A stretch of DNA of 64,000 nucleotides from Mycolicibacterium peregrinum (GCF_002102345.1 NZ_LQPP01000046.1:1-64000); one strand, 5' to 3'; positions 53,602 through 62,218 are shown, counted from the first letter of the stretch. Notes: a model not told the origin generated them from the letters alone. A program made the numbers and translations.

Positions 53602-54417
53602 GTGGCCGGCCCGGTATTGCTACGTCCGAGCCCACCGCTGGCCACCCACGTTCAGTTCTTCGGATATTGGCACAACGCGCAGGCCGCGACCCATCGCAGC
53701 CGGGCCCTCCCCCGCGGCGCCGCCACCGTGATCATCGATCTCGGTTCCCGCGAGCGGGTCGATTTCTTCGCCGCCGATGGCACCACCCGCCTCGACGTCG
53801 GGACCGCTTTCATCGCCGGCGCCGGTGTGACCTCCTACGTCACCCAGATCGATCCGTCGCAAACCGTGCTGACCATCCATTTCCGTCCCGGTGGCGCGTC
53901 GGCGTTCCTGCCGGCGCCACAGGGCGACCTGGAGGACCGCTGTGTGGACCTGGAAACGATCTGGGGTCGCGACGCATCGATCCTGCGCGCCCGACTGATC
54001 GAAATGCCCTCGGCGCGGTCGCGAGTGGCACTGGTGGAGTCATTTCTGCTGGCGCGCATGAGCTCCCGCGATCCCACAGTCGGTGCGGTCTTGCTCGCGG
54101 CCGAACGCCAACCCTCGCTGCGGGTGGCCGAGGCGTCGGCCCTGACCGGGCTGTCGGCCCGACGGCTGATCGCGTCCTTCCGCGCCGAGGTGGGCCTGAC
54201 ACCCAAGACCTATCTGCGGGTGCGCCGGTTCCAGGCGGCAATGAGGCTGCTGGACGCCGGCGACGCCAGCGGCGCCCGAATCGCGGCCGATCTGGGCTAT
54301 TTCGACCAGGCGCATCTTGTCCGCGAGTTCCGATCGTTCACCGCGATGACGCCCACGGAATACACCCAGCGCCGCACCCTGTTGCCGAGTCACATCGGGA
54401 TCAACCCACACCGGTGA
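53602..54417 (+). CDS. AraC-family transcriptional regulator
   Basis: 271 residues with an N-terminal DUF6597-like sensor part and a C-terminal AraC domain whose second helix-turn-helix is ARIAADLGYFDQAHLVREF followed by TAMTPTEY. The start GTG 53602 lies 1 bp after the TetR stop; the longer open frame runs through the TetR gene and is not used. It is unrelated in its N-terminus to the three AraC paralogues at 3.8-8.3 kb. The 3' end overlaps the opposing esterase by 17 bp. Confidence 0.85.
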   Translation: MAGPVLLRPSPPLATHVQFFGYWHNAQAATHRSRALPRGAATVIIDLGSRERVDFFAADGTTRLDVGTAFIAGAGVTSYVTQIDPSQTVLTIHFRPGGASAFLPAPQGDLEDRCVDLETIWGRDASILRARLIEMPSARSRVALVESFLLARMSSRDPTVGAVLLAAERQPSLRVAEASALTGLSARRLIASFRAEVGLTPKTYLRVRRFQAAMRLLDAGDASGARIAADLGYFDQAHLVREFRSFTAMTPTEYTQRRTLLPSHIGINPHR

Positions 54418-55810
54418 ATCGGCGCGTCACCGACGGCTCCCAACCCGGATCTCCGGTGGTGGCGTAACGGACCCACGCATCGTGCATCTCGGCGGCCAAC
54501 TCAACCGGCGGTTCGGCAGGTCCGAGTAGTGCGCCCGGGCCACGCAACGAATCCACACCGATGCGGTCGAACACGAACGGCAGCTCCATCGCGTGGGCTG
54601 CCCCCAACGCGCCGTCCACCGCTTCTGAGCGCCAACTGAATTCGTAACGGTGGGTGGCGGAGCCCGCCAGCTGCTCGTGGGCCCGAGCCGTGCGGTCACT
54701 GCCCGTGCCGAACAATGCGTCGCCCAGGATTGCCGAGCGCAGCTGACCCCAGCCCGCCCGGGGGAAGCGGGAGCGGTACCGCTGGACCACGGCGGCCGGG
54801 TCGGTATCGACCTGCGCGGCGAGCCGCTCGACGTCGTCGCGGGTCGAGGAATCGAAGTTCCCTTGCGGAACCAGGTACAGGTTGCCCTCTTCGGTGTTGG
54901 TCCCGATCAACAGGTCCACGTCCGGATTGAGCTGCCGTGCAGGCTGTTCGGCCAACACCAGGCTGAACGGACTCAACCCCAGCAGCGGGTCGAATCGTCC
55001 TTCGGTGCGCAGATCCAACCCGGCCAGCTCGGGGATCGCCTCGACCAGCTGTTCATCGGAGAGGGGGTCGAATCCGGTGACCGTGGCCTCGACATCGAGA
55101 ACCTTGGCTGCCGCCCGGCTGACCCGTTCGGCCTGCTCCGGATGGAACGCACCGAAGCCGTTGCCGCTCTGCATGATTGCGCGACGGATCAGCTTGTCCG
55201 CGCCGGGTGCGGCCAGAGCTCCGGCGGTGATGGTCGCACCGGCGGACTGGCCGAACAGAGTGACGTTGGCAGGATCACCGCCAAAGGCCTCGATGTTGGC
55301 CTGCACCCACTCCAGCGCGGCCAGCACGTCGAGCAGGCCGCGGTTGGGCGCCGCGCCGGGCAGGTCGAGAAATCCGGTGATGCCCAGCCGATAGGTGACC
55401 GTCACCAGCACCACGCCGTCGCGGGCGAACGCAGTGCCGTCGTACAGCGGTGACTGAGTCGAGCCCGCCACGAAACCGCCGCCGTGGACGAACACCATAA
55501 CCGGGCGCCCTCGTGCGTCCGGTGGAGCCCAGAGGTTGACCGTGAGGTAGTCGGCGCCACGTACCCACCCCGGCCCGAAGAACGGTGACATATCCAAGCG
55601 CCCGAAGCTGTTTCGTGGTGGCTGCGGCGCCGTCGGCCCGAATCGGGTCGCATCGCGCACGCCACGCCACGGCTCGTGTGCTGCCGGAGCCGCGAAGCGG
55701 CCGGTGATGCCGGGCGGTGCGGCGTACGGGATCCCGAGGAAGACCGAGCCATGGGCGGTACGGATTCCCCGCACCGTCCCGGTGGCGGTGTCGACGGTGG
55801 GGTCGATCAT
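54401..55810 (-). CDS. Type B carboxylesterase
   Basis: 469 residues. The elements of the family are clear: VMVFVHGGGFVAGS oxyanion loop, VTVTYRLGITGFL, and nucleophile elbow TLFGQSAGA, where Gln replaces the usual Glu of GESAGG. The C-terminal catalytic His is in GAAHAMELPFVF. Hydrolyses ester bonds of an unknown substrate. ATG 55810 (MIDPTVDTATG) overlaps the metallo-hydrolase stop by ATGA, so the two are cotranscribed and perhaps act in sequence. Confidence 0.88.
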   Translation of the reverse strand: MIDPTVDTATGTVRGIRTAHGSVFLGIPYAAPPGITGRFAAPAAHEPWRGVRDATRFGPTAPQPPRNSFGRLDMSPFFGPGWVRGADYLTVNLWAPPDARGRPVMVFVHGGGFVAGSTQSPLYDGTAFARDGVVLVTVTYRLGITGFLDLPGAAPNRGLLDVLAALEWVQANIEAFGGDPANVTLFGQSAGATITAGALAAPGADKLIRRAIMQSGNGFGAFHPEQAERVSRAAAKVLDVEATVTGFDPLSDEQLVEAIPELAGLDLRTEGRFDPLLGLSPFSLVLAEQPARQLNPDVDLLIGTNTEEGNLYLVPQGNFDSSTRDDVERLAAQVDTDPAAVVQRYRSRFPRAGWGQLRSAILGDALFGTGSDRTARAHEQLAGSATHRYEFSWRSEAVDGALGAAHAMELPFVFDRIGVDSLRGPGALLGPAEPPVELAAEMHDAWVRYATTGDPGWEPSVTRRFTGVG

Positions 55811-56709
55811 GCTGTCACCCGCTCGAACCCTGCCCATTCCTTGACCGCGAACCGGTCCCCGTCCCGCATCACCTCGGCTGCGCCGTGACCGCCGAAATGA
55901 GCTGGTATCACCAGCGTGTTGGTATCGGCGGCATGGCCGAGTACTCGCCGCCGCGATGCCCGCGCCTGTTCCCGATCCTCGCAGTAGCAGCTGTTGACAT
56001 CAGGTTCAGCGATCTGCAGCGCGGTGTGCATCATGTCGCCGACGAACACCGCACGGTCACCGCCGGACTGCAGCCGGACCACCGCCGAGCCTGGGGTATG
56101 TCCGGGGGCCGGCTCCAGGGTGAGGTTGCCGTCGATGCGAAAGCCGTTCTCCCACAATGTGGCCTGACCGGCCTTGTGGACCGGCGCGACACTGTCGAGG
56201 AAGACGTTGTCACGTCCCACGACGGGGCCGTTGCGGTTGGCCGGGTTGAAGAAATCGAAGTCGGCCCGCGGCATCAGGTAGGTGGCGTTGGGGAACGTCG
56301 GGATCCAGTTTCCGTCGTCGAGGTAGGTGTTCCAGCCCACGTGGTCGATGTGCAGGTGGGTGTTGATCACCACGTCGACGTCTTCGGGTGCCACCCCGGC
56401 CCGGGCCAGGTTGCCCAGAAAATCAGTGTCCAGGCGATGCCACACCGGGGCGTGCGGCCGCTCCTTGTGGTTGCCCACCCCGGTGTCGACCAGGATGGTG
56501 CGGCCCTCGCTGCGCAGCACCCAGGTCTGGATGGCCGATACGCAGTCGTCGTGGCCGGGATCGTAGAAATCCGGGGCCAGCCAATCCTCGTTGCGCCGCC
56601 ACATGTCGTCGGTGCTCTCCGGGAAGAACTCCTGCGGCGACAGCCGCACCGAGCCGTAGTACTCCGTGACCCGGGTCACCGTGACGTCGCCCAACGCAAT
56701 CTCGTTCAT
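55807..56709 (-). CDS. Metallo-beta-lactamase-fold hydrolase
   Basis: 300 residues. The zinc motif is NTHLHIDHVGW, with further ligands in APGHTPGS and FVGDMMHT and at the end IPAHFGG. It is related to lactonase-type and quinolone-quencher proteins of the family, but the substrate is unknown. It is divergent from the helix-turn-helix gene at 56810 with a clear palindrome between, and heads the two-gene operon with the esterase. Confidence 0.88.
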   Translation of the reverse strand: MNEIALGDVTVTRVTEYYGSVRLSPQEFFPESTDDMWRRNEDWLAPDFYDPGHDDCVSAIQTWVLRSEGRTILVDTGVGNHKERPHAPVWHRLDTDFLGNLARAGVAPEDVDVVINTHLHIDHVGWNTYLDDGNWIPTFPNATYLMPRADFDFFNPANRNGPVVGRDNVFLDSVAPVHKAGQATLWENGFRIDGNLTLEPAPGHTPGSAVVRLQSGGDRAVFVGDMMHTALQIAEPDVNSCYCEDREQARASRRRVLGHAADTNTLVIPAHFGGHGAAEVMRDGDRFAVKEWAGFERVTA

Positions 56710-56752
56710 GTCCCCAGCCTGGCGACGCCCTGACCGGCCAACCAGTCCCGTT

Positions 56753-56781
56753 CGTGCCTACCACTGGCAGGGATAGGCACG
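56753..56781. promoter_or_regulatory. Palindrome between metallo-hydrolase and MmyB-type regulator
   Basis: CGTGCCTA-N13-TAGGCACG: exact 8-bp arms in the middle of a 100-bp divergent promoter. Probable operator of the regulator encoded at 56810. Confidence 0.65.
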
Positions 56782-56809
56782 GCTCTCGCGCCGGAGGCAT
56801 AGTGGGCTG

Positions 56810-57691
56810 ATGAGCACCGGACAACTCGGCGAGTTTCTGCGGGCCCGGCGCGGGCGGCTGCATCCGGAGGATGTGGGCCTGGCCCGGTACGGCGAACGAC
56901 GACGCGTGGCCGGTCTGCGGCGCGAAGAGGTCGCCCAGTTGGCCGGGGTCAGCGTTTCCTACTACACGCGGTTGGAGCAGGGGCAGTCGGTGAATGCCTC
57001 GGAGGCGATCCTCGACGCGCTGGCCCGGGCTCTGCAGCTCGATGTTCACGAGCAGGCGCATCTGCGGGAGTTGGCGTCCCAGCGCGTACAGCCGCCCCGC
57101 CGGCCTCCCGCCGAACGCGTCAGCACCTTTACCCGCGATCTGTTGCGCTCCCTGGACCACCTACCGGTGCTGGTGATCGGCCGGCGCACCGACGTGCTGG
57201 CCTGGAACGCGCTGGGCCACGCCCTGCTGGCCGGCCATCTGGATTTCACCTCGGTTGACCACCCGGCGACCCGGCCCAACCTGGCCAGGCTCCTGTTCCT
57301 CGATCCGCACACCCGCGACCTCTACGCGGACTGGGGCCGCAAGGTGCGCACGGTGGTCGGCAGCCTGCGCCGCGCCGCGGGGCGATATCCCGACGATGCA
57401 CTGCTGTCTGCCCTGATCGGTGAATTGTCGGTCAAGAGCCCGGAATTCGTCGCGCTGTGGGCCGATCACCGGGTCAAGCCGTGCGAAGCCGACTCCTATG
57501 ACATGCGTCATCCGCTGGCCGGATCACTCACCGTCACCATGCAGAACCTGGCAATTACCCGGGACATCGACCAATCGCTGTGTGTCGTCACGACCGCGGA
57601 AGGTTCGAGTTCGGCGGACGCGCTGCAGCTCCTCGCGCAGTCGATCCAGGACAAAAATATCCAAGCCCCCGCCTCAGCCGCACGCGCATGA
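56810..57691 (+). CDS. XRE-type regulator with MmyB ligand-binding domain
   Basis: 293 residues. The N-terminal helix-turn-helix has the typical opening LGEFLRARRGRLHPEDVGL and the core RRVAGLRREEVAQLAGVSVS followed by YYTRLEQG. The C-terminal MmyB-like PAS domain is seen from LLRSLDHLPVLVIGRRTDV and AWNALGHAL. Such regulators often sit divergent from an oxidoreductase or hydrolase they control. Here the metallo-hydrolase/esterase operon is the expected target through the palindrome at 56753-56781. The methyltransferase gene follows 7 bp after its stop. Confidence 0.9.
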   Translation: MSTGQLGEFLRARRGRLHPEDVGLARYGERRRVAGLRREEVAQLAGVSVSYYTRLEQGQSVNASEAILDALARALQLDVHEQAHLRELASQRVQPPRRPPAERVSTFTRDLLRSLDHLPVLVIGRRTDVLAWNALGHALLAGHLDFTSVDHPATRPNLARLLFLDPHTRDLYADWGRKVRTVVGSLRRAAGRYPDDALLSALIGELSVKSPEFVALWADHRVKPCEADSYDMRHPLAGSLTVTMQNLAITRDIDQSLCVVTTAEGSSSADALQLLAQSIQDKNIQAPASAARA

Positions 57692-57698
57692 TGGCGGC

Positions 57699-58535
57699 AT
57701 GACTAACTCTGGACCGACCCCAGGTCAGGCTGTCGCCGATACCGGCACCCTGGTGGCGGCCATCCGCGCCGAGGAAACCCGCCGCCCAGACCGGCTTTTC
57801 GACGATCCGTTCGCCGAACGGTTGGCCGGGGAATCAGGGCGGCGGATGCTCGCCGAATCGGTGGCCGCCACCGGCGACAAATCGACATTGCAGATCGTGG
57901 TGCGCACTCGGTTCTGGGACGAGGCGCTGTTGAATGCCGTGCCTCCGGTGCAGCAGGTGGTGATCCTCGCCGCGGGCCTGGATGCGCGGGCCTTCCGGCT
58001 GCCCTGGCCCGACGGCACCACGGTCTTCGAGCTCGACCAGCCCGCCGTGATCGCGGCAAAGGCCGATCTACTGACCGGCGACGAGCCGCGCTGCCGGCGG
58101 GTGGCCATCGGCGTCGACCTCACCACGGACTGGAGCGATGCCCTGCGGTCCAACGGTTTTGACCCGACGACGCCGTCCGTGTGGTTGATCGAAGGCCTGC
58201 TGCAGTACCTCGACGAGGACGCGGTGCACACGGTGTTCGAACGCGTGGACGCGTTGTCGGCAGCCGGATCGGTCCTGCTCTACGATATCGTCGGTAAGAC
58301 GCTGCTGGACAACGTGATGCTCGCAGCGGTTCGCGAACAGATGGAGCGCAACGGCGCGCCGTGGCTGTTCGGGACCGACTCCCCGGAGCAATTGTGCGAA
58401 CCGCTGGGCTGGACCGCGGTGGTCACCGACATCGCTGAGCCCGGGAACAAGTGGAACCGGTGGTTCGCCCCGGCGGTGCCACTGGACGTCCCCGGGGTAC
58501 CGCGCGGCTATTTCGTCACCGCCACCAAGCCTTGA
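57699..58535 (+). CDS. Class I SAM-dependent methyltransferase (TIGR00027-type)
   Basis: 278 residues of the same family as 51076-51978: VVILAAGLDARAFRLPW is motif I, TTVFELDQPAVI motif II and WLIEGLLQYLDEDAV the following block. Substrate unknown. It begins 7 bp after the MmyB-type regulator, so they are likely cotranscribed. ATG 57699 gives MTNSGPTPGQAVADTGTLV; the longer frame runs within the regulator gene. Confidence 0.9.
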   Translation: MTNSGPTPGQAVADTGTLVAAIRAEETRRPDRLFDDPFAERLAGESGRRMLAESVAATGDKSTLQIVVRTRFWDEALLNAVPPVQQVVILAAGLDARAFRLPWPDGTTVFELDQPAVIAAKADLLTGDEPRCRRVAIGVDLTTDWSDALRSNGFDPTTPSVWLIEGLLQYLDEDAVHTVFERVDALSAAGSVLLYDIVGKTLLDNVMLAAVREQMERNGAPWLFGTDSPEQLCEPLGWTAVVTDIAEPGNKWNRWFAPAVPLDVPGVPRGYFVTATKP

Positions 58536-58570
58536 CGCACTGGCGCCGGGGGGCGGTTGTGGCGCCCTTG

Positions 58571-58640
58571 TGGCCCGTTGCCCGTTGCCGCGGGCCGTTG
58601 TGGCCCGTTGCCCGTTGCCGCGGGCCGTTGTGGCCCGTTT
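58571..58640. repeat. 30-bp direct repeat, about 2.3 units
   Basis: The unit TGGCCCGTTGCCCGTTGCCG plus CGGGCCGTTG occurs at 58571-58600 and 58601-58630, then begins again at 58631. Internally it contains the shorter repeat CCCGTTG. It lies directly next to palindromic repeat copy B and is noncoding. Confidence 0.85.
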
Positions 58641-58688
58641 GTCACGCTGGAGTGGCTGTCGGGTTCGACGGCCACTCTGGCGTGACAA
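58639..58688. repeat. Palindromic repeat, copy B
   Basis: Starts TTGTCACGCTGGAGTGGC and ends GCCACTCTGGCGTGACAA. The arms pair with two G-T positions. Related to copy A (15028) and copy C (58721). Confidence 0.82.
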
Positions 58689-58720
58689 TGTCTGCGGCCA
58701 ACTCGGCCGACGCATGCCCA

Positions 58721-58770
58721 TTGTCACGCTGGAGTGGCGCTCGACGGCGACAGCCACTCTGGCGTGACAA
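58721..58770. repeat. Palindromic repeat, copy C
   Basis: Same outer arms as copy B (TTGTCACGCTGGAGTGGC and GCCACTCTGGCGTGACAA) with a different loop, 32 bp further on. Copies B and C are in the same orientation and lie between convergent genes. Confidence 0.82.
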
Positions 58771-58792
58771 TGGCGACGTCGGGCGGGCGGAG

Positions 58793-59374
58793 CTAACTAC
58801 CCGCCGTCACGGGCGGACGACGATCGGTGGCTGTCTTGGGCGGCGTCTGTGCATCGTTGTCCGTGAATTCCTTGGTCCAGCAGGCGAATTCCAGCGTGAT
58901 GCCGTCCGGGTCGAGGAAGTAGAACGACCGGACGTAGACCCCTGGGTGCAGGGTCGCCGACGCCTGCATCGGGCTGTCGTCGTGGTTGAGCACCGGTCCG
59001 ACGCGAACGCCCTTGGCCTTGAGCTTCTGCCGGTACTCGTCAAACTTCTCGGCGGGCACATGTAGGGCGATGTGGTTCAGCGAGCCGGTGGCGCTGACGA
59101 ATTCGCCGATGCCGGGAATGGCGGCCGGCGCCGAGATCCCCGGCACGCCGTCGGGAGCGTCGCGGAACCAGAAGAACGCGATGCAATCCCCGTTGCCGGC
59201 GTCGAAGAAGAAGTGCTGCCCCATGTCGCCCGGTAGGTCGAGCGATTTGATCAGGGGCATGCCGAGCACGTTGGTGTAGAAGTCAACCGTGCGTGCCATG
59301 TCCGCGCACACCAGGGCCACATGGTTGATTCCGCCGAACTCGAACTCCGAGTTGGGATTGTTGGGCTTGATCAC
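58793..59374 (-). CDS. VOC-family (glyoxalase/dioxygenase fold) protein
   Basis: 193 residues with two beta-alpha-beta modules: NHVALVCADMARTVDFYTNV and, in the second half, NHIALHVPAEKFDEYRQKL. The end FYFLDPDGITLEFACW carries the metal-ligand Glu, so a metal site is likely. Substrate unknown. The GTG 59374 start follows a good GGAGGTG site. It is divergent from the TetR gene, with a strong palindrome between, and corresponds to M. tuberculosis Rv0274 (from memory). Confidence 0.87.
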   Translation of the reverse strand: MIKPNNPNSEFEFGGINHVALVCADMARTVDFYTNVLGMPLIKSLDLPGDMGQHFFFDAGNGDCIAFFWFRDAPDGVPGISAPAAIPGIGEFVSATGSLNHIALHVPAEKFDEYRQKLKAKGVRVGPVLNHDDSPMQASATLHPGVYVRSFYFLDPDGITLEFACWTKEFTDNDAQTPPKTATDRRPPVTAGS

Positions 59375-59422
59375 GTCGACACACCTCCGGGGCGAACGCG
59401 CCAAGGACTGGCGCTGCAGCGA

Positions 59423-59448
59423 ATCTGAATCTAACATCAGATTCAGAT
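59423..59448. promoter_or_regulatory. Exact palindrome in the VOC/TetR divergent promoter
   Basis: ATCTGAATCT-N6-AGATTCAGAT: 10-bp perfect arms, 48 bp before the VOC start and 51 bp before the TetR start. Very likely the operator of the adjacent TetR protein, controlling both directions. Confidence 0.8.
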
Positions 59449-59499
59449 GTGATCAATGATCGGGCGAGTTTCCCCAGCCCGCCGGTAGTGAGGAAATCC

Positions 59500-60129
59500 G
59501 TGACCGTCAGTCCCCGCACCCCGTTGCCGACCGCGCGCGGCCGCCAGACCCAGGCGGCGATCGACAACGCGGCCCGTGTGGTGATCGCCCGCAAGGGCAT
59601 CCTGGCCACGACGATCACCGACATCGCCTCGGAGGCGGGCCGCTCGGCCGCCTCGTTCTACAACTATTACGCCTCGAAAGAGGCCATGGTTCGCGAATGG
59701 GCTCTGCGATTCCGCAACGAGGCCCGCGAGCGGGCACTGCCCGCGACCGCGCCGAATCTGACCAACTGGGAACGCTGCCACCAGGCGGCCTCCGCACACT
59801 GGATGACCTACCGGCACCGCCTGGCCGAGATCATCAGCGTCTCCCAGATGGCCATGATCGACGACGACTTCGCCGAATACTGGGACGAGATCTGCCAGCT
59901 GCCGATCGCCATGATCACCGAGATGGTCAAACACGCACAGCAGCAAGGGTTCTGCCCCGATGACGATGCTCACCTGACCGCCGTCGCGCTGGTGTCGATG
60001 CTCAACCAGTTCTGCTACGCGCAACTGTCCGGCGGCCGTGACGCCGGCGCCGACGACACCGCCTGCATCACCACCCTGGCCAACGTGTTCTACCGGACCA
60101 TCTACCACGAGGAGACCCCGCGTTCATGA
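59500..60129 (+). CDS. TetR-family transcriptional regulator
   Basis: 209 residues. The helix-turn-helix is TTITDIASEAGRSAASFYNY followed by YASKEAMVREW. I chose GTG 59500 (MTVSPRTPLPTARG), with GAGGA 5 bp before it; GTG 59488 and 59449 are in frame, but the latter overlaps the palindrome. It probably represses its own operon and the VOC gene. It corresponds to Rv0273c in order (from memory), and the stop overlaps the hydrolase gene by ATGA. Confidence 0.87.
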   Translation: MTVSPRTPLPTARGRQTQAAIDNAARVVIARKGILATTITDIASEAGRSAASFYNYYASKEAMVREWALRFRNEARERALPATAPNLTNWERCHQAASAHWMTYRHRLAEIISVSQMAMIDDDFAEYWDEICQLPIAMITEMVKHAQQQGFCPDDDAHLTAVALVSMLNQFCYAQLSGGRDAGADDTACITTLANVFYRTIYHEETPRS

Positions 60130-61253
60130 GTACAGCGTCACCGGAGGTGGTCCGCGAGTTCATCGGGCTGGAATCCCCGACCGCCCAGCGCGCCGGCGCC
60201 GGCGGGTACCCATGCCAGGGCCTCTACTACCGCGGCGCGGGACACAAACCCAAGGTGGCCGTGATCGCCACGCACTATCAGATCGACTTTTCCGAGCACT
60301 ACATCGCGGACTTCCTGGCCCGCAGGGGCGTCGGCTTCCTCGGCTGGAACACTCGTTTCCGCGGCTTCGAGAGTAGCTTCCTCTTGGACCACGCACTGGT
60401 CGACATCGGAGTGGCCGTGCGCTGGCTCCGCGAACAACAGAACATCGAAACCGTTGTCCTGCTCGGCAACTCAGGTGGCGGATCGCTGATGGCCGCCTAC
60501 CAGTCCCAGGCAGTCGACCCCAACGTGCTGCCGCTGGAGGGCATGCGACCGGCAACCGGCCTGGCAGACCTCCCACCCGCCGACGGCTATGTGGCCAGCG
60601 CGGCCCACCCGGGGCGCCCAGATGTGTTGACCGCCTGGATGGATGCCTCCGTCGTCGACGAGAACGACGCCGTCGCCAGCGACCCCGAGCTGGACTTGTT
60701 CGACGAGCGCAACCCGGCGCCCTTCTCGGCCGAGTTCGTGGCCCGGTACCGCGCGGCACAGGTGGCCCGCAACGAGAAGATCACCGACTGGGCCGAGGCA
60801 GAGCTCAAACAGATTCAGGCAGCAGGCCATTCGGATCGTCCGTTCACAGTGATGCGTACCTGGGCCGACCCCAGGATGGTCGATCCGGCCATCGAGCCGA
60901 CCAACCGGCAAGCCAATCTCTGCTACGCCGGAACACCGATCAAGGCCAACCGGTCGGCTCGCGGCATCGCCGCGGCCACCACAGTGCGGAACTGGATCGG
61001 CATGTGGAGCCTTCGGCACGCCCAGACCCGAGCCGAGCCGCACCTGGCCCGGATCACCTGTCCGGCGCTGGTGATCAACGCCGACCAGGACACCGGGGTG
61101 TACCCGTCGGACGCCAAACGCATCTTCGACGCCCTGGCGAGCACGGATAAATCCCAGTGCTCGATCGACACAGATCATTACTTCACCACTGCCGGCGCAC
61201 GCGACGAGCAGGCCGATACCATCGCCGGATGGATCGCGAAGCGGTGGCGGTGA
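60126..61253 (+). CDS. Alpha/beta hydrolase, Rv0272c-like
   Basis: 375 residues. The nucleophile elbow is VLLGNSGGGSLM and the catalytic His lies in SIDTDHYFTTAGA near the C-terminus; the segment VINADQDTGVYPSD may supply the acid. The N-terminal region (PCQGLYYRGAGHKPKVAVIA) is a family feature. Substrate unknown; the operon with TetR and an acyl-CoA dehydrogenase hints at lipid or ester catabolism. Overlaps of ATGA and GTGA on its two sides point to coupled translation. Confidence 0.87.
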   Translation: MSTASPEVVREFIGLESPTAQRAGAGGYPCQGLYYRGAGHKPKVAVIATHYQIDFSEHYIADFLARRGVGFLGWNTRFRGFESSFLLDHALVDIGVAVRWLREQQNIETVVLLGNSGGGSLMAAYQSQAVDPNVLPLEGMRPATGLADLPPADGYVASAAHPGRPDVLTAWMDASVVDENDAVASDPELDLFDERNPAPFSAEFVARYRAAQVARNEKITDWAEAELKQIQAAGHSDRPFTVMRTWADPRMVDPAIEPTNRQANLCYAGTPIKANRSARGIAAATTVRNWIGMWSLRHAQTRAEPHLARITCPALVINADQDTGVYPSDAKRIFDALASTDKSQCSIDTDHYFTTAGARDEQADTIAGWIAKRWR

Positions 61254-62218
61254 GCCCCGGCCGGATCAAGGTCCTGGCCCACTTCACTCCCGGCGACAAG
61301 GTGCTGGATTTCCTTGCGCCTCATCAGGACTGGCTCGACGTGACGTTCTGCGCCGAGGACGACGACACCACGTTCTACCGGGCGTTGCCGTCCGCCGAGG
61401 TGCTCTGGCACGTGTTGCGCCCGGTCTCCGGCGACGATCTTCAGCGGGGCCTACGGCTGCGGCTGGTGCACAAGCTCGGCGCCGGGGTTAACACCATCGA
61501 CGTCGACACCGCCAGTCGACTGGGCATCCTGGTCGCCAACATGCCCGGGGCCAATGCCCCTTCGGTGGCCGAGGGCACCGTGCTGCTGATGCTGGCGGCA
61601 TTGCGCCGGTTGCCTGAGCTCGACCGCGCCACTCGGGACGGCAGGGGCTGGCCGTCGGATCACAGCCTGGGCGAAACCGTCCGCGACATCAGCGGGTGCA
61701 CGCTGGGGCTGATCGGCTATGGCAACGTCGCGAAGCGGGTCGAGAAGATCGTCATCGCCATGGGTGCCGAGCCGGCACAGGTGCTGCACACCAGCACGCG
61801 GGATACCGGACACCCACGATGGCGCAGTCTGCCAGACCTGTTGGTCGCCAGCGATATCGTCTCGCTGCATCTCCCGTTGACGGAGGCCACCCGGGGCCTG
61901 CTCGACAAGGCGGCCCTGGCGTCGATGAAGCCCGGTGCCGTCGTCGTCAACACCGCGCGTGGGCCGATCATCGATGAGCCCGCTTTGGTGGAGGCGCTGG
62001 GTACCGGACACCTGGCCGCGGCCGGCCTCGATGTGTTCGCCGAGGAACCGGTACCGCCCGGCAACCCCCTGCTGGAGCTGCCCAATGTGGTGTTGACACC
62101 GCATGTCACCTGGTACACGGCGGACACCATGCGGCGGTATCTGACCATGGCGGTGGACAACTGCCGGCGCATTCACGACGGCGAACCATTGGTCCACGTA
62201 GTTAACGGGGTGAGATGA
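61250..62218 (+). CDS. D-isomer 2-hydroxyacid dehydrogenase family protein
   Basis: 322 residues. The NAD-binding motif is CTLGLIGYGNVAKRVEKI, and the catalytic residues appear as VNTARGPIIDE (Arg), a Glu in FAEEPVPPGNPL and His in LTPHVTWYT. It reduces a 2-keto acid or oxidises a D-2-hydroxy acid with NAD(P). The start GTG 61250 overlaps the hydrolase stop (GTGA). It is absent between Rv0272c and fadE6 in M. tuberculosis (from memory), so it is an insertion. The stop codon lies next to the TnpB element edge. Confidence 0.88.
   Translation: MSPGRIKVLAHFTPGDKVLDFLAPHQDWLDVTFCAEDDDTTFYRALPSAEVLWHVLRPVSGDDLQRGLRLRLVHKLGAGVNTIDVDTASRLGILVANMPGANAPSVAEGTVLLMLAALRRLPELDRATRDGRGWPSDHSLGETVRDISGCTLGLIGYGNVAKRVEKIVIAMGAEPAQVLHTSTRDTGHPRWRSLPDLLVASDIVSLHLPLTEATRGLLDKAALASMKPGAVVVNTARGPIIDEPALVEALGTGHLAAAGLDVFAEEPVPPGNPLLELPNVVLTPHVTWYTADTMRRYLTMAVDNCRRIHDGEPLVHVVNGVR

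Noticed and set aside
58571..58640. Possible CRISPR-like array
   Set aside because: The 30-bp units follow each other without spacers; it is a simple tandem repeat.
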